Source: Strigamia acuminata
Lineage: Eukaryota; Arthropoda; Chilopoda; Geophilomorpha; Linotaeniidae
Assembly: GCA_949358305.1 (NCBI GenBank)
Contig: OX442323.1
Span: forward strand, 7,812,001-7,876,000
Direction: 5' to 3'
DNA: 64,000 nt
Both the position numbers and the translations under genes were made by a program. The notes beneath the pieces were generated by a model. It was not told where the DNA came from. It saw only the letters and a program-made list of their open reading frames with translations, and did no database searches. Shown here piece by piece: positions 33,246-45,097 of the stretch; within the stretch, counting starts at the first letter, position 1; the number at the start of each line of letters is the position of its first letter.

Positions 33246-33459
33246 CTAAAGGGGGAAACAAAAATAGACAAATAAAAAAAAATATAAAATGATTTCATTT
33301 TTATTTCTAAAATTTTTTTATTCTTATTCAAACCTCATATTTACGACCAGATTTCAATATATAAAAATTGGCTTAAACGGTAAATGTTGCAAACATTGGG
33401 ATGTATGACAGCTGATACTTTATAGTTTCTAAGGTTAAAATACTCATTTTTACGCCACT

Positions 33460-34210
33460 CTGACTGTGGGGCTCGTTGTTCATTGGGTTTAGCTTTGGCT
33501 TTCAGAGTTAGATGTAGCGTGTTCGAATCCTGAGTTGATGTTCAGAATTTTTCTTTTCTTTTTAGTTTTCTTTCCTTGCTTAAGTACAGGAGTTAAGGAA
33601 AGAGTTAGAGTGAGGAGCGGTGGCTCTTGCGATGCGTTTCAGTATTATCTTGAGTGGACACGAGCATTCAAAGTCTCTAGTTCGAATCCAGAGCAATTCA
33701 GATGACGAAGAAAATTATTTTTAAACATTTTCTATCTCTTGATTTTCAATCAATTACGTCAGTGCGCAATCTGTAAGTAAGAGAATTAAGCAGTAGATGG
33801 ATAAGAAGGAGTGGTGGCTCCGAGGTATGATGGCTGGTGTTGGAGACGTGATAAATAATGATAAATAAAGAACATGTGTCTGTGTTCAAATCCAGAGATG
33901 GATAAATTTAAGTAAAAAAAATTGAGCTGATTTTATTCAGTTCTAATTTGAGTTATTCTTTTCTAGTAATTTTCTCTCTTAACTCTATAAGAAGGCAATT
34001 AGACATAAGCAGTAGCTTCGAGGTTAGATGTCTAGTATTTTGAAACTTAACGACGGACATGTGTTCGGGTTCGAATCCGGACCAGTCTAGAGAATTTTAA
34101 ATAAAAATTTAAAATTTAAAAATTAAAAATTAAAAAAAATTAAATTAAAATTAATTCACATCACAGATTCGAACACGCTAGCCCAGAGTCCACCGCCACA
34201 ACACTTGAAG
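33460..34210. repeat. Tandem tRNA-like (SINE-like) monomers
   Basis: Plus-strand B-box-like words GTTCGAATCC at about 33518, 33683 and 34070 and GTTCAAATCC at about 33888, each preceded 60-80 bp upstream by GTGGCTC/GTAGCTTCGAGGTTAGATG-like A-box words and followed by A/T-rich tails. A further copy is inverted at 34158-34205. They do not fold as complete tRNAs by eye, so tRNA-derived SINE monomers are likelier than genes. Confidence 0.55.
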
Positions 34211-34338
34211 AAGATACCACACAGCTACAATAGCTGTTATGCTATAAGGTTTTTATAACTTATACTTATAGATTAAATGCGAATAAACTTGTAAAAGAAA
34301 ACTAAAAGAGTAGACTAGAAAAAACTAAAAGACTAGAC

Positions 34339-34735
34339 TATGGTGGCCCAGAAGGGCCATCGTAATTTGTTCAAAAATGGAAAAATTTACACGTGGCCCA
34401 GGAGGGCCAAAAAAATAAAAAAATTCAAAAATGAAAAAATTTCAAAATTTTGGAAAAGCCGTGGCCCAGGAGGGCCATCGACCCAGAAGGGCCATCGAAA
34501 TTTTTTCTATTTTTTGGAAAAAAGTCCACGTGGCCCAGGAGGGCCATCGGACCAGGAGGGCCATCGGACCAGGAGGGCCAAAAAAACAAAAAATTACATT
34601 AAATTTTTTTTTTTTTTTTGGCCCTCCTGGGCCGATGGCCCTCCTGGGCCACGTGGACTTTTTTCCAATAAATAGAAAAATTTACACATGGCCCAGGAGG
34701 GCCATCGGACCAGAAGGGCCAAAGTCCCAAAACAC
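34339..34735. repeat. GTGGCCCAGGAGGGCCATCG minisatellite
   Basis: Irregular clusters of a 19-20 bp GC-rich monomer between AAAAATTT-type spacers. One block at 34619-34655 is in inverse orientation. Frames crossing it give only AQEGHRTRRA-type repeats. Confidence 0.88.
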
Positions 34736-34954
34736 CTCAACAAGATGATCCAAAAACTTCCGAAATGGCTAAATCATTCAAAAAATTTAAAAATAGAGTA
34801 CGAAAAATGGCTTAAAACATTTAAAACATCAAATAAAACGTCTGGTTATCCTCCCACCGGCTCCCACCGGTGCTTTTTAGCAGAGGCGGTTAGTTTGAGC
34901 CTTATAAACTTTAAATTGCCATTTTTAAACCTGAAAAAATAAATTTCAAAAGTA

Positions 34955-35170
34955 AAACTAGTGACGGATTTGAACCCGTACCCAAACCACTCGAACCACG
35001 CACTCTAACCACAAGGCTACGCCAAACAGCAATGATTAATGATTACAAGCTAGATTATTCTTTTTTAGACTGAAAAAAATTAATAATAAAACGTAAAACT
35101 AATTGTGGATTCGAGCCCGTTAACACAATTCAGTAATCGCCTACCCTAACCACGCAGCCACCATGGTCAA
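34955..35170 (-). repeat. Two tRNA-like monomers, minus strand
   Basis: Minus strand 35026-34962 reads GCGTAGCCTTGTGGTTAGAG ... GGGTTCAAATCCGTCAC, and 35163-35104 reads GGTGGCTGCGTGGTTAGGGT ... GGGCTCGAATCCAC. Both have tRNA-like A and B boxes at the right spacing. They look like tRNA-derived SINE heads rather than functional tRNAs, as no clear acceptor stem or anticodon arm is seen. Confidence 0.55.
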
Positions 35171-35217
35171 TATCCATTTCACTCCATAGTGGCCTTTGCT
35201 TTTTTTCCAAATTGGTT

Positions 35218-35710
35218 CTTTGCAGATATCTCAACAACTGTATTAGTTAGGCATATGCATGTGATATTTAATCGATTTTTTAGCTCATTTCTGATCGATT
35301 GAGCTCATTTCTGGGACTTTTTCAATTTTTTCCAATTTTGGACCATTTCTCCATAGGTTAGCCCAACTTTGGGTTTTTGTCAAAATTAGCAAAAATTAAA
35401 AAAGTGCCGGAAATGAGCTTAATCGATCGGAAATGGGCTAAAAAATCGATTAAATATCACATGCATATGGCTATTTGTTACGGTTGCAGAGATGTGGTCG
35501 AAAAACGAAATTTTTCAAGAGAAAAAGTTGTCAGAAAACTTGGTTTTTCGACCAAATTTTTGCACACATTTTACCATGTTTTTGCACACGTTTTGCCAAG
35601 TTTTTGCAGACATTTTACCACGTTTTTGCACACATTTTAACACGTTTTGCACACATTTTAACACGTTTTGCATACATTTTAACACGTTTTTGCACACATT
35701 TTACCATGTA
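35218..35710. repeat. Foldback family copy 2 plus ~22-bp TTTTGCACACATTTTACCA minisatellite
   Basis: Foldback repeat to about 35520, followed by tandem ACATTTTACCATGTTTTTGCAC monomers at 35555-35705. Confidence 0.75.
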
Positions 35711-35819
35711 ACAGTTCGTTGCGCCAGCTGGTGGCGATATTTTTAGTTTGTGTAACAGATATCACCAACAAATAAATTTTTATCATGTTCAGCCCTTTAA
35801 TTAATTTTTATTTTTTATT

Positions 35820-36060
35820 AAACAATAATGAATAAGAGGTATAATGAATAAGAAGTGAGATGGATATGGAGAGAGGAATGAGGAATAAGAATTGAAAAAT
35901 GAGAGATGAGAAATGGAATAAGATAATGAATAAGAGATATAAAGTAAACAATGAGGATAAAGAGATGAGAAGAGAGGAATGAGGAATAAGAACTGAAAGA
36001 CAAGGGATAAGAAGTGAGGGATGAAGGATATGAAGAGAAGGATGAGATGAGGAATAAGAA
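35820..36060. repeat. Purine-rich AATGAATAAGAAG degenerate repeat
   Basis: Almost pure A/G plus T, with GAGGAATAAGAA words repeated. No gene. Confidence 0.8.
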
Positions 36061-36890
36061 GAGAGAGAAGAGAAAACTTGGTTTATTGCAGATATCTCAA
36101 CAACTGTAGGAGTTAGGCATATGCATGTGATGTTTGATCGCTTTTCTAGCTGATTTCCGATCGATTGAGCTCATTTCTGGGACTTTTTCAATTTTTTCCA
36201 ATTTTGGACCATTTCTCCATAGTTAGCCTTTGGGTTTTTGTCAAAATTAGCAAAAATTGAAAAAGTGCTGGAAATGAGCCCAATCGACCTAAAATGAGCT
36301 AAAAAATCGACTAAATATCACATTCCTATGCCTATCTGTTACGCTTGCAGAGATATGGTCGAAAAACGGAATTTTTCAAGTGAAATAGTTGTCTGAAAAC
36401 TTGGTTTTTCGCAGATGTGTGCCAAAACGTGGCAAAATGTGTGCAAAACCATGGTAAAATGTGTGCAAACACGTGGTAAAATGTCTGCAAAAACTTGGCA
36501 AAATGTGTGCAAGAACTTGGCAAAATGTGCACCAAAACGTGGCAGAATGTGTGCAAAAACGTGTTAAAATGTGGCAAAACTTTAGCAAAACGTGTGCCAA
36601 AACGTGGTAAAATATGTGCAAAAACATGGTAAAATGTGTGCAAAAATTTGGCAAAATGTGTGCCAAAACGTGGTAAAATGTGTGCCAAAACGTGGTAAAA
36701 TGTGTGAAAAAACATGGTAAAATGTGTGCCAAAACGTGGTAAAATGTGTGCAAAAACATGGTAAAATGTGTGCCAAAACGTGGTAAAATGTGTGCAAAAA
36801 CATGGTAAAATGTGTGCAAAAATTTGGTCGAAAAACCAAGTTTTCTGACAACTTTTTCTCTTGAAAAATTTCGTTTTTCGACCAAAGCGA
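36060..36890. repeat. Foldback family copy 3 plus inverted ~22-bp minisatellite
   Basis: The minisatellite of 35555-35705 recurs here in opposite orientation (GTGGTAAAATGTGTGCAAAAAC, 36410-36830), followed by the complement of the 35515-35560 flank. The two stretches form a large imperfect inverted repeat. Confidence 0.8.
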
Positions 36891-36902
36891 AAATGGAAAA
36901 GC

Positions 36903-36935
36903 CAAACACCAGTCCAGTCCAGTCCAGTCCAATCC
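36903..36935. repeat. (CCAGT)n microsatellite
   Basis: Six to seven tandem CCAGT copies. Confidence 0.9.
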
Positions 36936-36939
36936 AGCA

Positions 36940-38354
36940 CCGCGAATGAGATTTTCTACCAGTAAAGTCAGCACAATGAGTTTTAACAGCTAAAATACAG
37001 GCTTAAGCATTGTGGGGAGGATTTTATGCAATTTGATTTTAAAAGTTTATTGGTTTTCTAAATTAAATATTATTGTTTATGATTATGAAATAATTCGAAA
37101 TGAGTTGCGTGTCGTTGTTTGTGCGTGCACAGTATGACAGTGGTCATCAATAAACCTAAAAGTGAAATTCTTTAAAGTCTCTTGATCACGAAGATGGTGT
37201 TGAGGGGGAAGCCTATCACCACTCACTGCTCACCATCATCCAACAAGACGATTAAGGAAATGTTATTTTATTATTATTTAGATGTAGAGTTAGAAAATAG
37301 TTTTAAACTCACCAATCAGGTGAGAACTAGTAATTGCGAGAAAAGCAATTTCTTGCGTTTTTATAAGATTTGAGCTATTTAGAAATAGACTGCAGAAAAA
37401 ATACGTTCTCTTATATTTATAATTTGTAGTGATATTGTACGTAAATAGGATTTAATTGTGAAACGATTATGAAATGTTACACAAACAAACAGAACGAAGA
37501 ACGGTTAAAAGATGAAAAGAGCATTGTGCCATCTGCACAATGCTTGCTCAAGCACTAGTGGCTGGCCAGAATAACAAAACATTAGATTAAACATGTATTC
37601 CTAACTTGTAATCAAGTATTGTCCAGTTGTTAGTTCTTTATCTTCCAACTTAAAAGGAATGGTTTGTTGAGAGGTGTGAATTAGCAATAACTGGTAAGCA
37701 ATCGTGCTTCTTCTCATGGCAATAAATCCACTCTGGGAATAATCTTCTACTGAGTGAATGTGCAAAAGGTATGATACGCGAGGTAAGTTTCCTTTAATCA
37801 CTGGGTTATGAGTCAACAATTTGGTATTTTCATTGTGTAGTGTGTTGTATTGGTTGTAATTGTAATGTACCCAGTAGATGTAGAATTATTTTAATTTTAA
37901 CGTTTCATCCCATCGGGTATGTTTTAACATTAACGTGAATATAAAAAAAACTTTATATTACCGGTCTTGTGTGTATAGATTTCTACTTTGGTATTGTTTG
38001 TTTAGGTTGGTGTGGATTATTCTTTATCTTGTGTATACTTGATACGGTTACATAATTCTAATCCTAAATGAGCTATTGCCTTTTTCCTTGAATACGCTTG
38101 TGCCATCATTATGTTTCTGCATGTCCTGTCCCTGTCAATGTATTTAGCACCTTTGAATTTCTTTGTTCCTTCTTACTGTCTGTATCGTTGTTTTCATCTG
38201 TTCTTTGTCACTGTTGTTTCTCATAAGGTTTCTTTCTGTTCCTTCTCAATGCAGCCATGAAGTAATTGTCCTTTTGTTTGAGTGTGTTGTACCTAGTGAA
38301 TGTTCTGTAGTCAAGAGGTATTTTAATGTGGCTAGTTGCTGCAATCGAAATTAT
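36940..38354. other. Anonymous AT-rich DNA
   Basis: No convincing coding exon. A short open frame at 37194-37373 (MVLRGKPITTHCSPSSNK) has no recognisable homology. Confidence 0.45.
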
Positions 38355-38919
38355 TCAGTGTCGTCCTGTCGCTAGTCACTACACACCCGTCTAAAACCTT
38401 ATCATTAGGTATCGTCCTGTCGCTAGTCTTTGAACAACCCTCTGGACCAATACCATTAAGTACCGTCCTGTCGTTAGTCATTGCACACCCCTCTGGACCA
38501 ACATCATTAGGTATCGTCCTGTCGTTAGTCAGTGCACACCCCTCTGGACCTATACCATTAGGTATCGTCCTGTCGCTAGTCATCGCACACCCCTATGGAT
38601 CTGTACCATTAGGTATCGTCCTGTCGCTAGTCATTGCACACCCCTCTGGGTGACAGAATACAACGACTAGCAACAGGACGATACCTAATGATAAAGATTC
38701 AGGTGGAGTGCAATGACTAGCGACAGGACGATACCTAATGATAAAGATTCAGGGGGTGTGCTATGACTAGCGACAGGATGATGCCGAATGATAAAGGTTC
38801 AGGATTGTGCTATGACTAGCAACAGGACGGTACCTAATGATAAAGGTTCAGGGGGTGTCCAATGACTAGTGACAGAACGGTACCTAATGGTATAGGTTCA
38901 GAGGGGTGTGCAATGACTA

Positions 38920-39347
38920 CCGTCTTCCCTCGAATATAACGTCATGACGTTGAGTTCGAATACAACGACACCTGACGTTGTATTCGAATACAACGTCATG
39001 ACGTTGTATTCAATTTTTTTCTTGAAACTTCTGAAAAATCAGAAAGTATCATGTAATTTGGCAAAATAAATTTGATTGAAAATTTGAATTACAAAATTTG
39101 TATCCAATTCGTTTTAATACGTATCAAATTCGTTTTTCCGGCATCGCGCCTGTAAAAAGCGCACCCCGCAACACTTCCCGGCATCGCACCCGTCAATGCA
39201 CTCGAACATAACGTCATGACGTTGTATTCGAAGTGACGTTGTATTCGAACTGACGTTATATTCGAGAAAAGGCATAAACTTTCGAAAACTGCAATTTTCG
39301 AAAAAACTTGAATACAACGTCATGACGTTATATTCGAGGGAAGACGG
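38920..39347. mobile_element. MITE with TA target duplication (428 bp)
   Basis: Perfect terminal inverted repeats of over 30 bp (CCGTCTTCCCTCGAATATAA, then CGTCATGACGTT). TA at 38918-38919 and 39348-39349 restores the minisatellite when the element is removed. Sub-terminal GACGTTGTATTCGAA repeats. No ORF. Mariner/Tc1-type target preference. Confidence 0.92.
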
Positions 39348-39767
39348 TAGCAACAGGACAATACCTAATGGTATAGGTTCAGAGGGGTGTGCAATGACTA
39401 GCAACAGGACGATACCTAATGATAAAAGTTCAGGGGGTGTCCAATGACTAGTGACAGGACGGTACCTAATGGTATGGGTCCAGAGGGGTGTGCAATGACT
39501 AGCAACAGGACGATACCCAATGATAAAAGTCCATGGGTGCGCAATGTCTAGCAACAGGACGATACATAATGGTGTAGTTCTAGGAGGATGTGCATTGACT
39601 AATAACAGGACGATACCTAATAGTGTAGTTCCAGGGAGTGTGCAGTAACTAGTAACAGGACAATACCTAATGATAGAGATCCAAGGGGATGTGCAGTGAC
39701 TAGAAACAGGACGATACCTAATGGTGTAGTTCCAGGAGGGATGTGCAATGACTAGTAACAATACCTA

Positions 39768-39987
39768 TACTCAAAACCACCACAAGGTTGATGTATTTAG
39801 CCTGTTTACGCCAAACTGTATACTGTGTTCTACTACGCGGAAAAGTAGTTCTGTGCCTTTGACAATGTTGGTAATCGATCACAATGTCTGGAGGTCTTTC
39901 CAAATATGGTGTTATGAGCTACTTTTTGTGCCACTACACCAGTGATACGGCTCGGGAAATACATCAACCTTGTGGTGGTTTTGAGTA
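39768..39987. mobile_element. MITE with TA target duplication (220 bp)
   Basis: Perfect 31-bp inverted ends (TACTCAAAACCACCACAAGG, then TTGATGTATTT) with TA on each side (39766-39767 and 39988-39989) inside the 51-bp minisatellite. Too short to code for a transposase. Confidence 0.92.
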
Positions 39988-40265
39988 TAATGGTGTAGTT
40001 CCAGGGGTGTGTGCAGTGACTAGTAACAGGACAATATTTAATGGTATAGGTCTAGAGAGGTGTGCAATGACTAGTGACAAGACAATACTTAATGGTAAAG
40101 TTTTAGAGGCGTCTGCAGTGAACAATACCTAGTGATAGAGTTCAGAGAGATGCAGGACGATACCTAATGATAGTTTCAGAAGGGTGTACAACAGCTAGCA
40201 TTAGGACTACTTAACAGTAGAGTTCCAGAGATGTACGACTAGCAACAGGACAATACTTAATGGCA

Positions 40266-40659
40266 AAATTCGAATGAAGATTATATTAACTAGCAAAATC
40301 GCCATTTTCTTCTTTTTGAATAGTGAAGCTACGACGCACAGCATAGTGCTAACTAGTGAGGAAAAGCCTAAAATATCAAAATCAAACCAAAGATAAATAA
40401 AAATTTAGCAAATTACGTTCCAAGTGATTTCAAACTTACTCTCTCCTTTTATCAATTGTCCAAATCGCTAATATTAACTTCTTTAATCGATTACAATCGG
40501 AAACTAACTTCTGGCAGAAAGATGCATGATCCTCGATTTATGAATTTTTTCTTTAGTTTTTGCAGCTTTAGAAATTCGAAATACAGTATATCACCCAACC
40601 CTCAAGTAAAATATAAAAAAAATTCTTTTGTTTTAATCGAATAAACTAGATGAACAATT
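40266..40659. other. Spacer, no gene
   Basis: AT-rich; possible 3' flank of the exportin-4 copy. Confidence 0.5.
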
Positions 40660-42069
40660 TCATTTGACACACAAGAATCCCCTCACATCATCAACAAACT
40701 GTTCAAAATTTTCACGGAATTTCGTTCGGTTTTTCCTGTCGTCAATCAACTGAACCCCGCCAACAAATCATTAAACGAATTCCCCAATCGTTGATAACAA
40801 ACTTGGTCCACTTGACTGCTCAAAATGCTTTCCACGATTTCTTGATGCTGGTCCTACAAACACAACAAAACAAATTAAATTCTAAATATTTTTAAAAACA
40901 AATAAAACCCACTTGATACAAGAAAATCAACATAAACAAAGCGCCACACGCCGACTGCGCAAGATCAAAATCAAAACTCTGCATCAAAACAGTATTAAAC
41001 GTCATCTATAAATAAATAAAAAACAATTAAATATCGATTATTCCACTAAAACTCATTTTCTACCTTCAAAAATTGTTTCAGCGCGACGTAACTATAATTC
41101 CTGAGATAATTTTTAGTCATGTAAGTAGTTAAACAAGCCACAAAATCGTAACACAAAGTCATAATGTTCGACGCGAATCTGCCGAAACATAGAAAACGTT
41201 ATCAAACATTTTAAATACGCTTCAATTTCAAAAATTTACTCTCTTAAACCCAATTCGACGGAAGCAATGAGTTGTTTGAAAAGCCCTTCCGGTAACTGCC
41301 AGATCTTCTCAGGATAAATCTCCGACATCTTAAAATACTGCAGACACAAACGTGGAAATCGAAGCAACATTTTTCTACGTTCGTTCCAAATCCAAAATGA
41401 ACGTAAAACGAATGAAAATGGTCACAAGTTCAAATAAGAGCCGCCCTTGAATAGTAGCATTGGCCATACAGTAATTAAATTCGATTAAAATAAAATCTGC
41501 CAATTGTTACCATTAAAGCAATCCATCAAATGAGTTAATTCCTTCTTGACTATCTTCTCTGGATAGACCCGCACAAAATTCTCTCGACGAATCAAGCCCT
41601 TGAACATCTCTTGCAATGGTTTAAAAATCTAAAAATTCAAAATATAAATAAACATTATTCCAAATAATTTGCAAAATATAAAAAATATAAATAAATAATT
41701 TCTAACCCTCGAATAAATTATAATAAAAAAGAAAACAAACATATAACCCGTCTTACCCCATTGAACAAATCACTATTAGCGTAAAAAATAAGAAATTTGC
41801 AAATAAAAAATAGAAACATAGTAAACAAACAAAAAAGAAAATGTACTACTTGTAATACCCCTAAAACGTTATGGGTTTAGAAGCTACGGGTTCAACACCT
41901 GTTTCCAATAGAGTTCTTTCGTCTCGTTGTCCTTCGCCACCAATCCGGCCAACACGAACGCTTTCAACAGCCCTTTTTTCGGGTCCGAGGACAAAAACAT
42001 GAGCGACTGCCCGCTATGTGTTTCTGCAGAAGCGCGCACATGCTCTCGCTTTTCACCACGCAGTTGCTC
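40660..42069 (-). pseudogene. XPO4: Exportin-4, C-terminal exons, decayed
   Basis: Exportin-4 is a Ran-dependent nuclear transport receptor built of HEAT repeats. Exons recognised: 42069-41899 (LLKAFVLAGLVAKDNETKEL), 41628-41511 (ENFVRVYPEKIVKKEL), about 41463-41375, about 41370-41240 (LRFPRLCLQYFKM, then IYPEKIWQLPEGLFKQLIAS), 41178-41064, 41005-40913 and 40853-40660. The last exon should end FEQFVDDVRGFLCVK, but one base is missing in the C-run near 40752-40757, causing a stop at 40746-40748. Compared with the family, about 100 residues are absent between the third and fourth exons and the intron acceptor before the third is not evident. Upstream exons are not recognised. Confidence 0.85.
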
Positions 42070-42741
42070 CTGCTAAACAAATCCATTAAAAATCACTAAT
42101 TAAATATTCAATTAGACCATTACTTTTCCCTGCAATCGACCAAGGTGACGAGCAGCTGGTTTCCACGCCACCAAATTGCAGTCGATTATGAATCACGAGT
42201 TCAGACACCACAGTCCGCGTAATTCACATTTTTACGGTTCTCGCGTCGTGGCATTTGACATCTGGCAATCTCCGAGCACTGTTCACCATCTGAACAACTA
42301 TCGCACGAGTGAACATTGCATCCGGCTAATTCGTTATTCATTGTATGCGTGGGCTGTGCCGGCGTGTCTACTCATATAACAAGGAGGTGTTTTGGATAAA
42401 CTGACCACTATTCTTGCAAATTTCCGGCCGGGCTTTCTAAATTGGTGCTGGTTCTGGGTCAAGTCGACGCTGGCAACAAATCTTCTTTATCACGGACCGA
42501 TCGGGCTCATCTGATCGCCAATGCTGTCAAAAATGGATGGCAGTGCGGGTGGGTGAAAAATTCTCTAAAAATAATTATAATGGCAGATTTTTTAGATCTA
42601 TTCAGTTGTACATTCTTAAATTTGGAAATTGTACTCACTCAAATACATTATTTTCGTTTGTGCATCAACGACGCTGAAATCAAATCAACGCTGCATTCCG
42701 TACTGGCTGTGCGGGTTAAACAACGTGCAGCGTGCTTTGTC
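42070..42741. other. Left flank of element B
   Basis: 42442-42545 has coding-like composition (VLGQVDAGNKSSLSRTDRAH) but no recognised family. 42563-42640 (TCTAAAAATAATTATAATGGC ...) is a diverged copy of the sequence right of element B at 56514-56580. Confidence 0.45.
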
Positions 42742-44219
42742 TGTGACGGTTACACTGTCATGCACTTTGTTAGTATAGGACGATTACTTCACCAATAGAT
42801 GGCGCTGATGCGTTTTAGCGGTAAATTCAAATTTCGACAATTTTTGAGTGAATAAAATATAAATTACTATTTATATTTTATTCCACTGCAACTTTAGACA
42901 CTTTTAAATACTTTTGGATGTTCAAATGCTAGTTGATTTATTTGTCACATAATTCTATTGAATTATGTGCAAACTCTACACCTGGTGAAGTCACCCCCCA
43001 TCACCCACTGTGAGTTGGACTCCTTTTGGATTATAGTCAAAGGGACTTAATCCAAAATGTGTCCTGCGTATCCAGTTCCTGTAGTGGACCTAGTAGAAGA
43101 CTATGTCCTGAGTATCCACTTCCTATGATCTGGGATTGGATGGATTTGACTGCCCAGTGATCCCATTGGATCACTGAACAGCTATTCTCCTCACCGAGTA
43201 TATATCCCCCTGCAAAACGGATATAGCTCGCTCTTGTTCTTGTTTTGTTTGATACTGATATTACTTGAGCACATATTATACTTCTCTGCGTTCCGACAAT
43301 CCGTTGTAGAAATACTTTGTATTTAGTGTAAGTATCTAGAGTGGGTAGAAGACTCACAGACACACTGCCCGCCTCTTCATGCCAACATTCCGTTGTAGAG
43401 TGCAGAATCTAGAGTGGAGTAAAATTCACAGACGCATTGGTAATGTAGAATCTAGAGTGGAGTATTTATATTTCACAGACGCATTATCAGAGTAATCGAC
43501 GCGGAGTAATTTCCCGGTTACTCTCCCGCCAGCCAGGACCGAGTGGAGTAATTTCCCGGCGATGGATAACCTTTCCTGCGAGATATTTCGATTCAATTCG
43601 TTATTGGTTTGACGGAACATTTAAGTCTAACTTAGATGTTGATTGCACTCGGGGCAAAAAATAGCTCGGCGCTGTTTTAATATATTTTACTTATTTTCAT
43701 AGTTTTAGTTAAGTTTGTGACTCTAAAATATCATGATTAATTCCATAGAATTAATATGAATATTTATTCTCACATTGTTACATCTCGCGGTAATTATTGA
43801 TTACAACAATTATCTGCGATGCGATGTGTGTGACGATACAGAAAAGTCAACCGCACCTCTCGGATATAACCCACCCAGCCTAACCATTTACACGCCTTTT
43901 AGAACCAAACCCCGGACCATTTAGAAGCCAAAGCCATTCATAGATGACATCTTTTACGTCACAGCAATAAGACCGTTACAAATTCTTATTGCATGACTGA
44001 AGCCTTCAAATGATATTATTTCAGGGCTTTTGCCAAACAACTGTATAGTTTAACTTCTCGTCATTTTAGCCACTTGTAGGCATAGTATTTATATAAGGTT
44101 CAAACCGGAATAAATGTTATATGTTTTGAGAAAACATCAGGTTTGCATATTTTACACTTTCACACAGATAGTTCACACTTTAGTTTAGCAATTGCTATCT
44201 CCAGAAGGTAATCGTCACA
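42742..44219 (+). repeat. 5' LTR of element B
   Basis: 1478 bp, TGTGACG...CGTCACA with 7-bp inverted ends. Contains promoter-type AT-rich stretches but no single TATA box I would defend. Open frames of 108 and 64 codons on the minus strand also occur in the 3' LTR and are not genes. Confidence 0.96.
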
Positions 44220-44221
44220 CG

Positions 44222-44239
44222 TGGAGGTTCTACCGAGAT
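44222..44239 (+). promoter_or_regulatory. Primer-binding site of element B (tRNA-Gln)
   Basis: TGGAGGTTCTACCGAGAT, two bases inside the LTR; complementary to the tRNA-Gln 3' end with one mismatch and homologous to the site of element A. Confidence 0.8.
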
Positions 44240-45097
44240 AGGTTGCATTTTATCGAAGTGAACTCTGTGATCAAAGTGTAAATTGAAAAAATGAATTTTC
44301 TTGATTATTTTATATAGATATTATAATTAGAAAATTTCCGATTTTTCTCTATAAATTTACTGTGAAATATCCATTTGCTTTCAAAAAATTCTCATTATCT
44401 TTTGGAAATATCTGAATTCGAATTTTTGGATTATTTTGAAAAAAACTCATTATAATTCCGAATCTCTTACGAAAAATCTATTATGATTTTATTGAGTTTC
44501 CCAGAATATTCAGCTATATTCTGGAAAATTTCGAAACCTTGAATTTTGATCAAAAAACGAATTTGACTAGAAATCCTGCTGACTGAAAAATAAAAAGTTA
44601 AAGTATTTTATTTTGCTGGTTAAAAACTTGACCAAGTTTCTATTGTTCTGTTTTCAATGTTTTTGATTATTATTTTAATCTTTAACAAAGTAAAGAATGT
44701 GACAAAGAGAACCACTCACGATGCAGCTCGGAGTAGGTCATCCAGATGTGACATTGTTGAGAATTTCGGATTAGAAATTATCAGGAATTTTTCAACATCG
44801 CCAATCACAGCAGACTGTCTTGACAAAGGAGATTTTCCGGAAGCTAGTTTGACAACCAATATTCAGCCACACTTGCTTTTCGACAGTGCGACCATCCAGT
44901 TGTGCCTTTGTGACCAGTGCCCGTTTGGACCATTCTTGACCACGCAATAGGACAGTTTTTCCGAAGCCACTTCAGTTTCAGCAGCTAAGGTTGTATTTTT
45001 TCAAATTATTTCTTAGTTTAATATTAAGCGTGTTACATTTACGCTAGTTCAGTTAAAGTTTATTTTTTCTTGTTGTACGTGTATTTCTTTGAGTATT
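44240..45097 (+). other. Leader of element B
   Basis: About 860 bp of AT-rich untranslated sequence. Unlike element A it has no tandem duplication of the primer-site region. Packaging signal would be expected here; none can be identified by eye. Confidence 0.6.

Larger units (their letters stand above)
32371..33390. repeat. Inverted duplication, ~150-bp arms (32371-32522 / 33237-33390)
   Basis: The arm GCAACATTTACCGTTTAAGCC ... CTTTAGACAC recurs as its reverse complement. Each arm contains an intron-like end with CTTTAG acceptor. On the minus strand the right arm leads into a coding-looking exon (33245 to about 33105). The interior holds a foldback repeat copy (32640-32970). Confidence 0.85.
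38355..40265. repeat. 51-bp minisatellite in two opposing orientations
   Basis: 38355-38648 repeats CCATTAGGTATCGTCCTGTC...CACACCCCTCTGGA; from 38660 the complement continues (CTAATGATAAAGGTTCAGGG ... GACTAGCGACAGGACGATA) to about 40265, decaying to the right. The turn at ~38650 makes an imperfect palindrome. Two MITEs are inserted. The 51-bp period explains the long open frames. Confidence 0.93.

Noticed and set aside
34962-35165. Functional tRNA genes on the minus strand
   Set aside because: A and B boxes are present but I could not form a full acceptor stem and anticodon arm; SINE heads fit better.
38332-39761. Open frames of 83-215 codons with HPSGPIPLGIVLSLV repeats
   Set aside because: 51-bp minisatellite; the 215-codon one also crosses a MITE.
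43037-43620. 108- and 64-codon minus-strand frames, repeated at 55329-55912
   Set aside because: They lie inside the two LTRs and are identical only because the LTRs are.
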